DNA from: Pseudomonas lini
GTDB taxonomy: Bacteria; Pseudomonadota; Gammaproteobacteria; Pseudomonadales; Pseudomonadaceae
Direction of reading: 5' to 3'
Assembly: GCF_030812475.1 (NCBI RefSeq)
Contig: NZ_JAUSSR010000020.1
Span: 32,309-96,308, forward strand
DNA length: 64,000 bases
Made by a program: the position numbers and the translations under genes. The notes beneath the pieces are model-generated. The model made no database searches. It was given only the letters and a program-made list of their open reading frames with translations, and was not told the DNA's origin. Positions 46,275 through 54,849 of the stretch are shown here, piece after piece (position 1 is the stretch's first letter; each line of letters begins with the position of its first letter).

Positions 46275-47957
46275 ATGAACAACAACAATCGCCATCCTGC
46301 AGAAGGTAAAAAACCAGTCACTGTTTTCGGTCCGGACTTTCCCTTCGCCTTCGACGACTGGATCGAACACCCGGCCGGCCTGGGCAGCATTCCTGCGCAC
46401 AATCACGGTGCCGAAGTGGCGATTGTCGGCGCCGGTATCGCCGGTCTGGTGGCGGCTTACGAATTGATGAAGCTGGGCCTCAAGCCCGTCGTTTACGAAG
46501 CCTCTAAAATGGGCGGCCGCCTGCGCTCCCAGGCCTTCAACGGCGCCGAAGGCATCATCGCCGAACTCGGTGGCATGCGTTTCCCGGTGTCGTCCACCGC
46601 GTTTTATCACTACGTAGATAAACTTGGCCTGCAGACCAAGCCCTTCCCGAATCCGCTGACACCTGCTTCGGGCAGTACCGTGATCGATCTGGAAGGCAAG
46701 ACCCATTACGCCCAGAAACTGGCCGATCTGCCTGCACTGTTCCAGGAAGTGGCCGACGCCTGGGCCGATGCCCTCGAAGCCGGTTCGCAGTTCTCCGAGA
46801 TCCAGCAGGCGATCCGCGACCGCGACGTGCCACGCCTCAAGGAACTGTGGAACACCCTGGTTCCACTCTGGGACGACCGCACCTTCTATGACTTTGTCGC
46901 GACCTCCGAAGCGTTCGCCAAACTGTCGTTTCATCACCGTGAAGTATTCGGCCAGGTCGGTTTCGGCACCGGCGGCTGGGATTCGGACTTTCCCAACTCG
47001 ATGCTGGAAATCTTCCGCGTGGTGATGACCAACTGCGACGATCACCAGCACCTGGTGGTCGGCGGTGTGGAACAAGTGCCGCTGGGCATCTGGCGCCATG
47101 TGCCGGAGCGCTGCGTGCACTGGCCCGAAGGCACCAGCCTCAGTTCGTTGCACAGGGGCGCTCCGCGGTCCGGCGTGAAGAAAATCGCCCACGCGGCGGA
47201 CGGCCGTTTTGCGGTTACCGACAACTACGGCGACACCCGCGAATACGCGGCGGTGCTGACCACCTGTCAGAGCTGGCTGTTGACCACCCAGATCGAGTGC
47301 GACGAAACCCTGTTCTCGCAAAAGATGTGGATGGCCCTGGACCGCACCCGCTACATGCAATCGTCGAAAACCTTCGTGATGGTCGACCGGCCGTTCTGGA
47401 AGGACAAGGACCCGGAAACCGGCCGCGACCTGATGAGCATGACCCTCACCGATCGCCTGACCCGTGGCACCTATCTGTTCGATAACGGCGACGACAAGCC
47501 GGGGGTGATTTGCCTGTCGTATTCCTGGATGAGCGACGCGCTGAAAATGCTTCCGCACCCGGTGGAAAAGCGGGTAAAACTGGCGCTGGATGCCTTGAAG
47601 AAGATCTACCCGAAAGTCGACATTGCCGCACGGATCATCGGCGACCCTATCACTGTGTCCTGGGAAGCCGACCCGCATTTCCTCGGTGCTTTCAAAGGCG
47701 CCCTGCCCGGCCACTACCGCTACAACCAGCGGATGTATGCGCATTTCATGCAGGCTGACATGCCGGCCGAGCAGCGCGGTATTTTCATCGCCGGCGACGA
47801 CGTTTCGTGGACGCCGGCCTGGGTCGAAGGCGCGGTGCAAACCTCGCTCAATGCGGTGTGGGGCATCATGAAACACTTTGGCGGTGAAACTCACGCCGAG
47901 AACCCGGGTCCAGGAGATGTGTTCAACGAGATCGGTCCGATCGCCCTGCCCGAGTAA
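46275..47957 (+). CDS. davB: L-lysine 2-monooxygenase DavB
   Basis: FAD enzyme of the flavin amine-oxidase/tryptophan 2-monooxygenase family, 560 residues. The FAD motif VAIVGAGIAGLVAAYELMKL lies near residue 50 and the AELGGMRFPVS loop follows. P. putida DavB, with the same neighbours, converts L-lysine and O2 to 5-aminovaleramide. The assignment depends on context (DavA directly downstream), since the family also includes IaaM tryptophan monooxygenase. The 230 bases upstream contain a degenerate REP (about 46083-46107) and an AT-rich stretch likely to hold the promoter. Confidence 0.88.
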   Translation: MNNNNRHPAEGKKPVTVFGPDFPFAFDDWIEHPAGLGSIPAHNHGAEVAIVGAGIAGLVAAYELMKLGLKPVVYEASKMGGRLRSQAFNGAEGIIAELGGMRFPVSSTAFYHYVDKLGLQTKPFPNPLTPASGSTVIDLEGKTHYAQKLADLPALFQEVADAWADALEAGSQFSEIQQAIRDRDVPRLKELWNTLVPLWDDRTFYDFVATSEAFAKLSFHHREVFGQVGFGTGGWDSDFPNSMLEIFRVVMTNCDDHQHLVVGGVEQVPLGIWRHVPERCVHWPEGTSLSSLHRGAPRSGVKKIAHAADGRFAVTDNYGDTREYAAVLTTCQSWLLTTQIECDETLFSQKMWMALDRTRYMQSSKTFVMVDRPFWKDKDPETGRDLMSMTLTDRLTRGTYLFDNGDDKPGVICLSYSWMSDALKMLPHPVEKRVKLALDALKKIYPKVDIAARIIGDPITVSWEADPHFLGAFKGALPGHYRYNQRMYAHFMQADMPAEQRGIFIAGDDVSWTPAWVEGAVQTSLNAVWGIMKHFGGETHAENPGPGDVFNEIGPIALPE

Positions 47958-47969
47958 GAGGAATCCGAA

Positions 47970-48764
47970 ATGCGCGTAGCCCTTTACCAATGTCCATCCA
48001 TGCCCCTGGAGGTTGCGGGCAATTTGCAACGCCTGCATCAACTGGCGCTGGAGGCCAAGGGCGCCGACTTGCTGGTGCTGCCGGAGATGTTCCTGACGGG
48101 CTACAACATCGGCCTCGATGCGGTCAACGTGCTGGCGGAGGTCTACAACGGTGAGTCGGCGCAGCAGATCGCGCGCATCGCCAAGACCGCGGGGATTGCC
48201 ATCTTGTATGGCTATCCCGAGCGCACTGAAGACGGACAGATCTACAACGCCGTGCAATTGATCGACGCCCATGGCGAACGCCTGTGCAACTACCGCAAGA
48301 CGCATCTGTTCGGCGATCTCGATCGCTCGATGTTCAGCGCAGGCAAGGATGAATGTCCACTGGTCGAGCTCAACGGCTGGAAGCTCGGCTTCTTGATCTG
48401 TTACGACCTGGAATTTCCGGAAAATGCCCGGCGCCTGGCCCTGGCCGGTGCCGAGCTGATTCTGGTGCCTACGGCCAACATGACGCCCTACGACTTCATT
48501 GCCGACGTCACCGTCCGTGCACGGGCCTTTGAAAACCAGTGTTATGTGGCCTATGCCAACTATTGCGGACAGGAAGGCGACATCCACTACTGTGGCCAGA
48601 GCAGTATCGCCGCGCCGGATGGCAGCCGCATTGCCCAGGCCGGCCTCGATGAAGCACTGATCGTCGGTGAGCTGGATCGCCAGTTGATGGTCGATTCCCG
48701 CGCCGCCAATCGCTACCTGATCGATCGCCGCCCCGAGCTCTATGGCGACCTGCACAAGCGCTGA
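47970..48764 (+). CDS. davA: 5-aminovaleramide amidohydrolase DavA
   Basis: 264-residue nitrilase-superfamily amidase with the Glu-Lys-Cys triad visible: VLPEMFLTG (Glu), NYRKTHLFGD (Lys), LGFLICYDLEFPE (Cys). It hydrolyses 5-aminovaleramide, the DavB product, to 5-aminovalerate, which enters the glutarate pathway. It starts 12 bases after davB, so the two are cotranscribed. The family alone could also be an indole-acetamide hydrolase; the order and length match P. putida DavA. Confidence 0.87.
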   Translation: MRVALYQCPSMPLEVAGNLQRLHQLALEAKGADLLVLPEMFLTGYNIGLDAVNVLAEVYNGESAQQIARIAKTAGIAILYGYPERTEDGQIYNAVQLIDAHGERLCNYRKTHLFGDLDRSMFSAGKDECPLVELNGWKLGFLICYDLEFPENARRLALAGAELILVPTANMTPYDFIADVTVRARAFENQCYVAYANYCGQEGDIHYCGQSSIAAPDGSRIAQAGLDEALIVGELDRQLMVDSRAANRYLIDRRPELYGDLHKR

Positions 48765-48870
48765 TCCACTTGGTGGCGTTCTCGATGAGTTTCCCCATTG
48801 CGGTGTGGAAACCCATTGAGAACGCCTCCTGATCCGCTAGCATTAGCGCTTCTCTGATCTGGAAGTGCTC

Positions 48871-51300
48871 ATGCCTGCGCTGAATCACCCCCGCCTTCAC
48901 ACTGAAACCCTGGCCAACGGCCTGCGGGTGACGTTGCGTCATGCGCCCGATTTGAAGCGCTGCGCTGCGGCGTTGCGCGTCGCCGCGGGCAGCCATGACG
49001 TGCCGCTGGCCTGGCCTGGTTTGGCGCACTTTCTTGAACACCTGTTGTTCCTCGGCACCGAGCGCTTTCCTGCCGGCCAAGGCCTGATGGCCTTTGTACA
49101 AGGTCATGGCGGGCAGGTGAACGCGCAAACCTGTGAGCGCACAACCGACTTCTTTTTTGAATTACCCCCTCAGGCGTTGAGTGGTGGGCTGCAGCGTCTG
49201 TCAGACATGCTCGCCCATCCGCGTATGAATCCGGACGATCAGCGGCGGGAACGGGAAGTGCTGCACGCAGAATTTGTCGCCTGGTCTCGGGACCCGACAG
49301 CCCAGCGGCAATTTTCGCTGTTTGATGGTGTTTCAGCCGCTCACCCGTTGCGCGCGTTTCATGCAGGCAATCGCTACAGCCTGCCGCTGCCGCAGCCTGA
49401 GTTCCAGCAGGCACTGAAGGATTTCCATCAACGGTTTTATCACACCGGGCAGATGACGCTGAGCCTGGTGGGGCCGCAGAGTATCGATGAGTTGAAGTCG
49501 ATGGCGCAAAGCTTTGGCGCGGTCCTCTCGCCAGGCGAAAAAGTCCCGCAACAACCCCCAGTGCCGCTGATGGAATCGCCAACCAACAGTTATCAACAGG
49601 CTGGCGAGGGTCGGCTGGACCTGTTGTTTGCCTTCGAAGCGCTCCCCGCTTCATCGGCCGAAGCCTTGGCATTTCTGTGCCATGGGTTAAACGCGGCAAA
49701 ACCCGGGGGGCTACTCGCGACATTGCGCGCCAGCGGGATGGCCGACAGCCTGAAGGCCACGCCGCTGTACCGGTTCGCCGGGCAAGCGTTGCTGCACATC
49801 GAATTCACCTTGCCTGCCGCAGCCCCCGCCGGGATTCGCGAGCAGCTGCTGGACTGGCTGGGCTTTTTTGCCTCTGGGCAAGACTGGAGCACATTGCGCG
49901 AAGAATACGCCGCGCTGTTGCGACGTCAGCAGCAATCCAGCGCTGCCCTGCCACTGGCGCGACTGGACAGCGAGGGGCTTGAGACCGGTTTATCCGACCT
50001 CGCAGTTGTCGCCCTGAAGGAGATCCTCCTGCAGTCCGGCGCTGTGGATAACTTCATCGGCCAATGGCAATTGCCGTCAGCCAATCCGTTTTTAGCCACC
50101 GAACCTCAAGCGCCAAGTGCCGGGCTGATCCGTGGCCAGACCAGCAAACACCGCGGTCTGCGAACCTTTGCCCAGGATCGCACGCGCAGTCGCCGGGAAC
50201 ACTCGCCGATGCACTTCAGCCAGGCATTGCCGGATAACACGGCGGAAGGCGCCGTATACCTGCGCTGGCGGCTGGACTCGGCGCCACACAGCAACCTTCA
50301 ATCCGCACTGGAGAACCGCCTGCAACCCTTGCGCGATGACGCTCGTCAGGCGGGTGTCGAATTTTCCCTCAGCACTTCGGGCAACGAATGGCTGCTGAAA
50401 ATGACCGGCCTGCAAGAGCCGATGCCGGTAGTCCTCGAGCATGTGCTGAAAGAACTGACGAAGGCTGATATCGCGGCCTCACAAGTGACCGCGACTAGCA
50501 CTCCGCTAATGCCGATTCGGCAGCTGCTCAAGGCTCTGCCTGAGCACTGCCTTGAGCACACCACTGTATCGGACGACTGGCAGCAGCTTTGGGCGAATGC
50601 GCGCTGGGATGGCCTGGCGACTGGCCTGTCCGCCCGCACTCAAACGGCGATGGGCCTGGCCTTGAGCCGAGTACCGGGCCGCCCGGACAATCAACTGACG
50701 CCACTGTCATCGATCCGCTCACAGCACCTCTGGCACTGCATCGACACCGGTTCCAGCGAACATGCGCTATTGCTCTTCTGCCCCACCGCCACCCGGACCA
50801 TCGCCGACGAAGCCGCCTGGCGCCTGATCGCTCATCTGTGCCAGACACCCTTCTACCAGCGCCTGCGGGTAGAGCTGCAACTGGGATACGCCGTATTCAG
50901 CGGCCTGCGCCAGGTTCATGGGCAGACCGGGCTGCTATTTGGCGTGCAATCACCCAGCGTTGCGCCTGTGAACCTGCTGGGTCACGTCGAACAGTTCCTG
51001 AACGAATTGCCGGAAATGATCGATGGCATCGATGACTTGGCCTTCGTCGCTCAACGCCAGGCATTGGCCGATCAGTTTATCAGCACGGCGTTACCCGTCG
51101 CTGAGGCCGCCGAATTGTTGTGGCAAAGCAAACTGGCCGGCCACTCGTCGGATTTTCTGATCCTGCTAACCGAGGCGATCGCAAGGATTGACCGCTCAGC
51201 TCTGCTCGACGCCGCTCGGCGGTTGAACAAGGCCGATGGTGGCTGGCGCTGCCTGGCTACCAGCGCGGTGCCGAACGCGCCTTGGCAAGCGGCAGACTGA
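48871..51300 (+). CDS. pqqF: PQQ biosynthesis peptidase PqqF (M16 family)
   Basis: 809-residue pitrilysin-like zinc peptidase, thought to trim the PqqA peptide after the PqqE/PqqD step. The inverted zinc motif HFLEH (HxxEH) is at the usual place in the first domain, followed by the FVQGHGGQVNAQT segment; the second half is the inactive paired M16 half. ATG 48871 gives MPALNHPRLHTETLANGLRV; an in-frame GTG at 48865 is weaker. It lies first in the cluster, 156 bases before the short pqqA frame. Confidence 0.9.
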   Translation: MPALNHPRLHTETLANGLRVTLRHAPDLKRCAAALRVAAGSHDVPLAWPGLAHFLEHLLFLGTERFPAGQGLMAFVQGHGGQVNAQTCERTTDFFFELPPQALSGGLQRLSDMLAHPRMNPDDQRREREVLHAEFVAWSRDPTAQRQFSLFDGVSAAHPLRAFHAGNRYSLPLPQPEFQQALKDFHQRFYHTGQMTLSLVGPQSIDELKSMAQSFGAVLSPGEKVPQQPPVPLMESPTNSYQQAGEGRLDLLFAFEALPASSAEALAFLCHGLNAAKPGGLLATLRASGMADSLKATPLYRFAGQALLHIEFTLPAAAPAGIREQLLDWLGFFASGQDWSTLREEYAALLRRQQQSSAALPLARLDSEGLETGLSDLAVVALKEILLQSGAVDNFIGQWQLPSANPFLATEPQAPSAGLIRGQTSKHRGLRTFAQDRTRSRREHSPMHFSQALPDNTAEGAVYLRWRLDSAPHSNLQSALENRLQPLRDDARQAGVEFSLSTSGNEWLLKMTGLQEPMPVVLEHVLKELTKADIAASQVTATSTPLMPIRQLLKALPEHCLEHTTVSDDWQQLWANARWDGLATGLSARTQTAMGLALSRVPGRPDNQLTPLSSIRSQHLWHCIDTGSSEHALLLFCPTATRTIADEAAWRLIAHLCQTPFYQRLRVELQLGYAVFSGLRQVHGQTGLLFGVQSPSVAPVNLLGHVEQFLNELPEMIDGIDDLAFVAQRQALADQFISTALPVAEAAELLWQSKLAGHSSDFLILLTEAIARIDRSALLDAARRLNKADGGWRCLATSAVPNAPWQAAD

Positions 51301-51398
51301 TCATTACCGGTACTGCAATGAGGTTTCTCAAAGATTCGTGGCCAATCATTCTGAAATTTTGAGTAACATAGCCGCCTAACTATCTGAACATCTCCGCT

Positions 51399-51459
51399 GG
51401 AGGTGGACTATATGTATAGGTATCAACTGTCCCATCTACCTGAAAGGAGCACTCTTATG
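51399..51459 (+). promoter_or_regulatory. Two in-frame ribosome sites and starts before pqqA
   Basis: GGAGGT at 51399-51404 is seven bases before ATG 51412, which is in frame with the pqqA ATG at 51457 (15 codons upstream, no stop between). A second site, AAAGGAG at 51444-51450, serves the standard start. The upstream region could therefore give an N-terminally extended PqqA (39 residues) or act as a coupled leader. Confidence 0.55.
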
Positions 51460-51531
51460 TCCTGGTCCAAACCTGCTTACACCGACCTGCGTATCGGCTT
51501 TGAAGTCACCATGTACTTCGCAAGCCGCTAA
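51457..51531 (+). CDS. pqqA: PQQ precursor peptide PqqA
   Basis: 24-residue peptide, MSWSKPAYTDLRIGFEVTMY then FASR. Glu16 and Tyr20 (EVTMY) are the residues crosslinked by PqqE and converted to pyrroloquinoline quinone. The AAGGAG site precedes it. It is followed by a strong terminator before pqqB, which would leave more pqqA mRNA than mRNA for the enzymes. Confidence 0.95.
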   Translation: MSWSKPAYTDLRIGFEVTMYFASR

Positions 51532-51562
51532 GTTCTGCCATTTTTGGTGGAGCGTGATGTGC

Positions 51563-51594
51563 AACGCCTCGGTTCGCCGAGGCGTTTTTATTTT
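51563..51594 (+). terminator. Strong intrinsic terminator/attenuator between pqqA and pqqB
   Basis: AACGCCTCGG and CCGAGGCGTT form a perfect 10-bp stem with a TTCG loop, followed by TTTATTTTC. It lies 32 bases after pqqA and 25 before pqqB. Confidence 0.88.
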
Positions 51595-51618
51595 CAGCGT
51601 TGAAATGATGGAGCAGCC

Positions 51619-52530
51619 ATGTTTGTCCAGATCCTGGGTTCTGCCGCTGGCGGCGGTTTTCCACAGTGGAACTGTAATTGCGCGAACTGCGCAGGTTTTC
51701 GTAATGGCAGCCTGCGGGCCACGGCGCGAACCCAATCGTCCATCGCGATTTCCGATGACGGCGTGAACTGGGTGCTGTGCAATGCCTCGCCAGACATCCG
51801 CGCCCAGCTCCAGAGCTTCGCTCCCATGCAACCGGGCCGCGCCCTGCGCGATACCGGGATCAGCGCGATCATCCTGATGGACAGCCAGATCGACCACACC
51901 ACCGGCCTGCTCAGCCTGCGCGAGGGTTGCCCGCATCAGGTCTGGTGCACCGACATGGTCCACGAAGACCTGACTACCGGCTTTCCATTGTTCACCATGC
52001 TGACCCACTGGAACGGCGGACTGAGCTGGAACCGCATCGAACTCGACCGCAGCTTTACCATCCTGGCCTGCCCGAGCCTGCGCTTCACCCCGCTGCCCCT
52101 GCGCAGCGCGGCGCCGCCGTATTCGCCGCACCGCTTCGACCCGCACCCGGGCGACAACATCGGCCTGATCGTCGAAGACCTGAACACCGGTGGCAAGCTG
52201 TTCTATGCCCCGGGCCTGGGCAAGGTCGATGCACCGCTGCTGGAAATCATGGCCGGCAGCGATTGCCTGCTGGTGGACGGTACGATGTGGGACGACGACG
52301 AAATGCAGCGTCGGGGCGTGGGCACTCGCACCGGCCGGGAAATGGGCCACCTGGCACAGAGCGGTCCCGGCGGCATGCTGGAAGTGCTGGAGCAACTGCC
52401 CAAGCAGCGCAAGGTGCTTATTCACATCAACAACACCAACCCGATTCTCGATGAGGACTCGCCGGAGCGTGCGGAGCTCGCTCGGCGCAAGGTTGAAGTG
52501 GCCTACGACGGCATGAGTATTGTGTTGTAA
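51619..52530 (+). CDS. pqqB: PQQ biosynthesis protein PqqB
   Basis: 303-residue metallo-beta-lactamase-fold protein; the N-terminal QWNCNCANC motif is the family zinc knuckle. PqqB is proposed to hydroxylate the tyrosine of the PqqA-derived intermediate. The product has the standard length and ends just before a REPIN that separates it from pqqC. Confidence 0.95.
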   Translation: MFVQILGSAAGGGFPQWNCNCANCAGFRNGSLRATARTQSSIAISDDGVNWVLCNASPDIRAQLQSFAPMQPGRALRDTGISAIILMDSQIDHTTGLLSLREGCPHQVWCTDMVHEDLTTGFPLFTMLTHWNGGLSWNRIELDRSFTILACPSLRFTPLPLRSAAPPYSPHRFDPHPGDNIGLIVEDLNTGGKLFYAPGLGKVDAPLLEIMAGSDCLLVDGTMWDDDEMQRRGVGTRTGREMGHLAQSGPGGMLEVLEQLPKQRKVLIHINNTNPILDEDSPERAELARRKVEVAYDGMSIVL

Positions 52531-52554
52531 GAAATCGAGACCGCTGCGCGGTCT

Positions 52555-52627
52555 ATCGCGAGCAGGCTCGCTCCCACAGGGATTTGCGTGCCACCCGATC
52601 TATTGTGGGAGCGAGCTTGCTCGCGAT
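52555..52627. repeat. REPIN inside the pqq operon
   Basis: ATCGCGAGCAGGCTCGCTCC and GGAGCGAGCTTGCTCGCGAT face each other around a spacer of about 33 bases, between pqqB and pqqC. The folded RNA could stabilise upstream mRNA or reduce downstream expression. Confidence 0.88.
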
Positions 52628-52677
52628 GAGGCCAGACCCGACACTGAGAATCAACCGGTCCTACCCGGAGACCCACA

Positions 52678-53430
52678 ATGACTGACACCCCAATGTCCCC
52701 CGCCGAATTCGAAGCGGCGCTTCGCGCCAAAGGCGCCTACTACCACATCTACCACCCCTATCACGTGGCAATGTATGAAGGCCGGGCGACCCGTGAGCAG
52801 ATCCAGGGCTGGGTCGCCAACCGCTTCTACTATCAGGTGAATATCCCGCTCAAGGACGCCGCGATCCTCGCCAACTGTCCGGACCGCGAGATCCGTCGCG
52901 AGTGGATTCAGCGCTTGCTCGACCATGACGGTGCCCCCGGCGAAGACGGCGGTATCGAGGCCTGGCTGCGTCTGGGCCAGGCCGTCGGCCTCGACCCGGA
53001 TCAATTGCGCTCCCAGGAGCTGGTGCTGCCCGGCGTGCGTTTCGCCGTGGACGCCTACGTCAACTTCGCCCGCCGGGCCAGTTGGCAGGAAGCTGCCAGC
53101 AGCTCGCTGACCGAACTGTTCGCGCCGCAGATCCACCAGTCGCGTCTCGACAGCTGGCCGCAGCATTACCCATGGATCGACCCGGCCGGCTACGAATATT
53201 TCCGCACCCGACTGGGTCAGGCGCGCCGGGATGTCGAACATGGTCTGGCGATCACCCTGCAGCATTACACCACTCGACAAGGCCAGGAGCGCATGCTGGA
53301 AATTCTCCAGTTCAAACTGGACATTCTTTGGAGCATGCTCGATGCCATGAGCATGGCCTACGAACTGAACCGACCGCCGTATCACAGCGTGACCGGGCAA
53401 CGGGTCTGGCATAAAGGAATCACCTTATGA
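52678..53430 (+). CDS. pqqC: Pyrroloquinoline-quinone synthase PqqC
   Basis: 250-residue cofactorless oxidase that catalyses ring closure and the eight-electron oxidation forming PQQ, the final step. The helical-bundle signature YHIYHPYHVAMYEGRATREQ with catalytic His, WVANRFYYQVNIPLKDAAIL and the Arg/Tyr-rich C-terminal block are intact. It overlaps pqqD by four bases. Confidence 0.95.
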   Translation: MTDTPMSPAEFEAALRAKGAYYHIYHPYHVAMYEGRATREQIQGWVANRFYYQVNIPLKDAAILANCPDREIRREWIQRLLDHDGAPGEDGGIEAWLRLGQAVGLDPDQLRSQELVLPGVRFAVDAYVNFARRASWQEAASSSLTELFAPQIHQSRLDSWPQHYPWIDPAGYEYFRTRLGQARRDVEHGLAITLQHYTTRQGQERMLEILQFKLDILWSMLDAMSMAYELNRPPYHSVTGQRVWHKGITL

Positions 53431-53702
53431 GTTTCGACCGCAGCAAGACCCCGACCTGGCGTACGGGCTACCGCTTTCAGTACGAACCGGCGCAGAAAGG
53501 CCATGTGTTGCTCTATCCGGAAGGCATGATCAAACTCAATGAAAGTGCCGCGTTGATCGGCGGCCTGATCGATGGCCAGCGCGATGTCGCGGCGATCATT
53601 GCCGAATTGGACGCGCAGTTCCCCGGCGTGCCCGAGCTCGGTGACGACATCGAGCAATTCATGGAGGTCGCCCGTGCTCAGCACTGGATCGAACTTGCCT
53701 GA
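53427..53702 (+). CDS. pqqD: PqqA-binding chaperone PqqD
   Basis: 91-residue RiPP recognition element that binds PqqA and delivers it to PqqE. ERKTPTW-type start (FDRSKTPTWRTGYRFQYE), LLYPEGMIKLNESAALI and the C-terminal helices match the family. It starts in the pqqC stop and ends four bases before the pqqE ATG, so the partners are cotranslated. Confidence 0.94.
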   Translation: MSFDRSKTPTWRTGYRFQYEPAQKGHVLLYPEGMIKLNESAALIGGLIDGQRDVAAIIAELDAQFPGVPELGDDIEQFMEVARAQHWIELA

Positions 53703-53706
53703 TTCC

Positions 53707-54849
53707 ATGTCAGACACGTTACCGCCCAAACCGCAAACCGGCCTGCCGCTGTGGCTGCTGGCCGAGCTGACGTATCGCTGCCCGCTGCAATGCCCTTACT
53801 GCTCCAACCCGCTGGATTTTGCCGAGCAAGGCAAGGAACTGAGCACCGAGCAGTGGGTCAAGGTGTTCCGCGAAGCACGGGAAATGGGCGCGGCGCAGTT
53901 GGGCTTTTCCGGAGGTGAACCGCTGGTGCGCCAGGACCTCGCCGAGCTCATCGCCGAGGCGCGCAAGCTGGGCTTCTACACCAATCTGATCACCTCCGGC
54001 ATCGGCCTCACCGAGCAGAAAATCAGCGACTTCAAGCAGGCCGGCCTGGACCATATCCAGATCAGCTTCCAGGCCAGCGACGAGCAAGTGAACAACCTGC
54101 TGGCCGGTTCGAAAAAAGCCTTCGCGCAAAAACTGGAAATGGCCCGCGCGGTGAAAGCCCACGGCTATCCGATGGTGTTGAACTTCGTCACCCACCGGCA
54201 CAACATCGACAAGATCGACCGCATCATCGAGCTGTGCATCGCCCTTGAAGCCGACTTCGTCGAACTCGCCACCTGCCAGTTTTACGGCTGGGCACAGCTC
54301 AATCGGGTCGGTTTGTTACCGACCAGGGAACAATTGGTCCGCGCCGAACGTATCACCAACGAATACCGCGCCAGGCTGGAGGCCGAAGGGCATCCGTGCA
54401 AGCTGATATTCGTCACCCCGGACTATTATGAAGAACGCCCGAAAGCCTGCATGAACGGCTGGGGCAGTATTTTCCTGACCGTCACGCCGGACGGAACCGC
54501 CCTGCCGTGCCACGGAGCCCGACAGCTGCCGGTGCAGTTTCCCAACGTGCGCGACCACAGCATGCAGCACATCTGGTACGACTCGTTCGGCTTCAACCGC
54601 TTTCGCGGTTACGACTGGATGCCCGAGCCGTGCCGCTCCTGCGACGAGAAAGAAAAAGACTTCGGCGGCTGCCGTTGCCAGGCGTTCATGCTCACCGGCG
54701 ACGCAAGCAACGCCGATCCGGTGTGCAGCAAGTCGCACCATCACGGCGTGATCCTCAAGGCCCGCGAAGAAGCCGAGCACGCGACCCAGACCATCGAACA
54801 ACTGGCCTTTCGCAATGAACGAAATTCACGCCTCATCGCTAAAAGCTGA
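53707..54849 (+). CDS. pqqE: PQQ biosynthesis radical SAM enzyme PqqE
   Basis: 380-residue radical SAM protein that links Glu16 to Tyr20 of PqqA. The SAM cluster motif CPLQCPYC lies near residue 25, FSGGEPLVR follows, and the C-terminal SPASM region has CRSCDEKEKDFGGCRCQAF plus further cysteines for the auxiliary clusters. ATG 53707 gives the family start; TTG 53695 is an alternative. The 3' end overlaps the following peptidase gene by 35 bases in another frame. Confidence 0.95.
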   Translation: MSDTLPPKPQTGLPLWLLAELTYRCPLQCPYCSNPLDFAEQGKELSTEQWVKVFREAREMGAAQLGFSGGEPLVRQDLAELIAEARKLGFYTNLITSGIGLTEQKISDFKQAGLDHIQISFQASDEQVNNLLAGSKKAFAQKLEMARAVKAHGYPMVLNFVTHRHNIDKIDRIIELCIALEADFVELATCQFYGWAQLNRVGLLPTREQLVRAERITNEYRARLEAEGHPCKLIFVTPDYYEERPKACMNGWGSIFLTVTPDGTALPCHGARQLPVQFPNVRDHSMQHIWYDSFGFNRFRGYDWMPEPCRSCDEKEKDFGGCRCQAFMLTGDASNADPVCSKSHHHGVILKAREEAEHATQTIEQLAFRNERNSRLIAKS

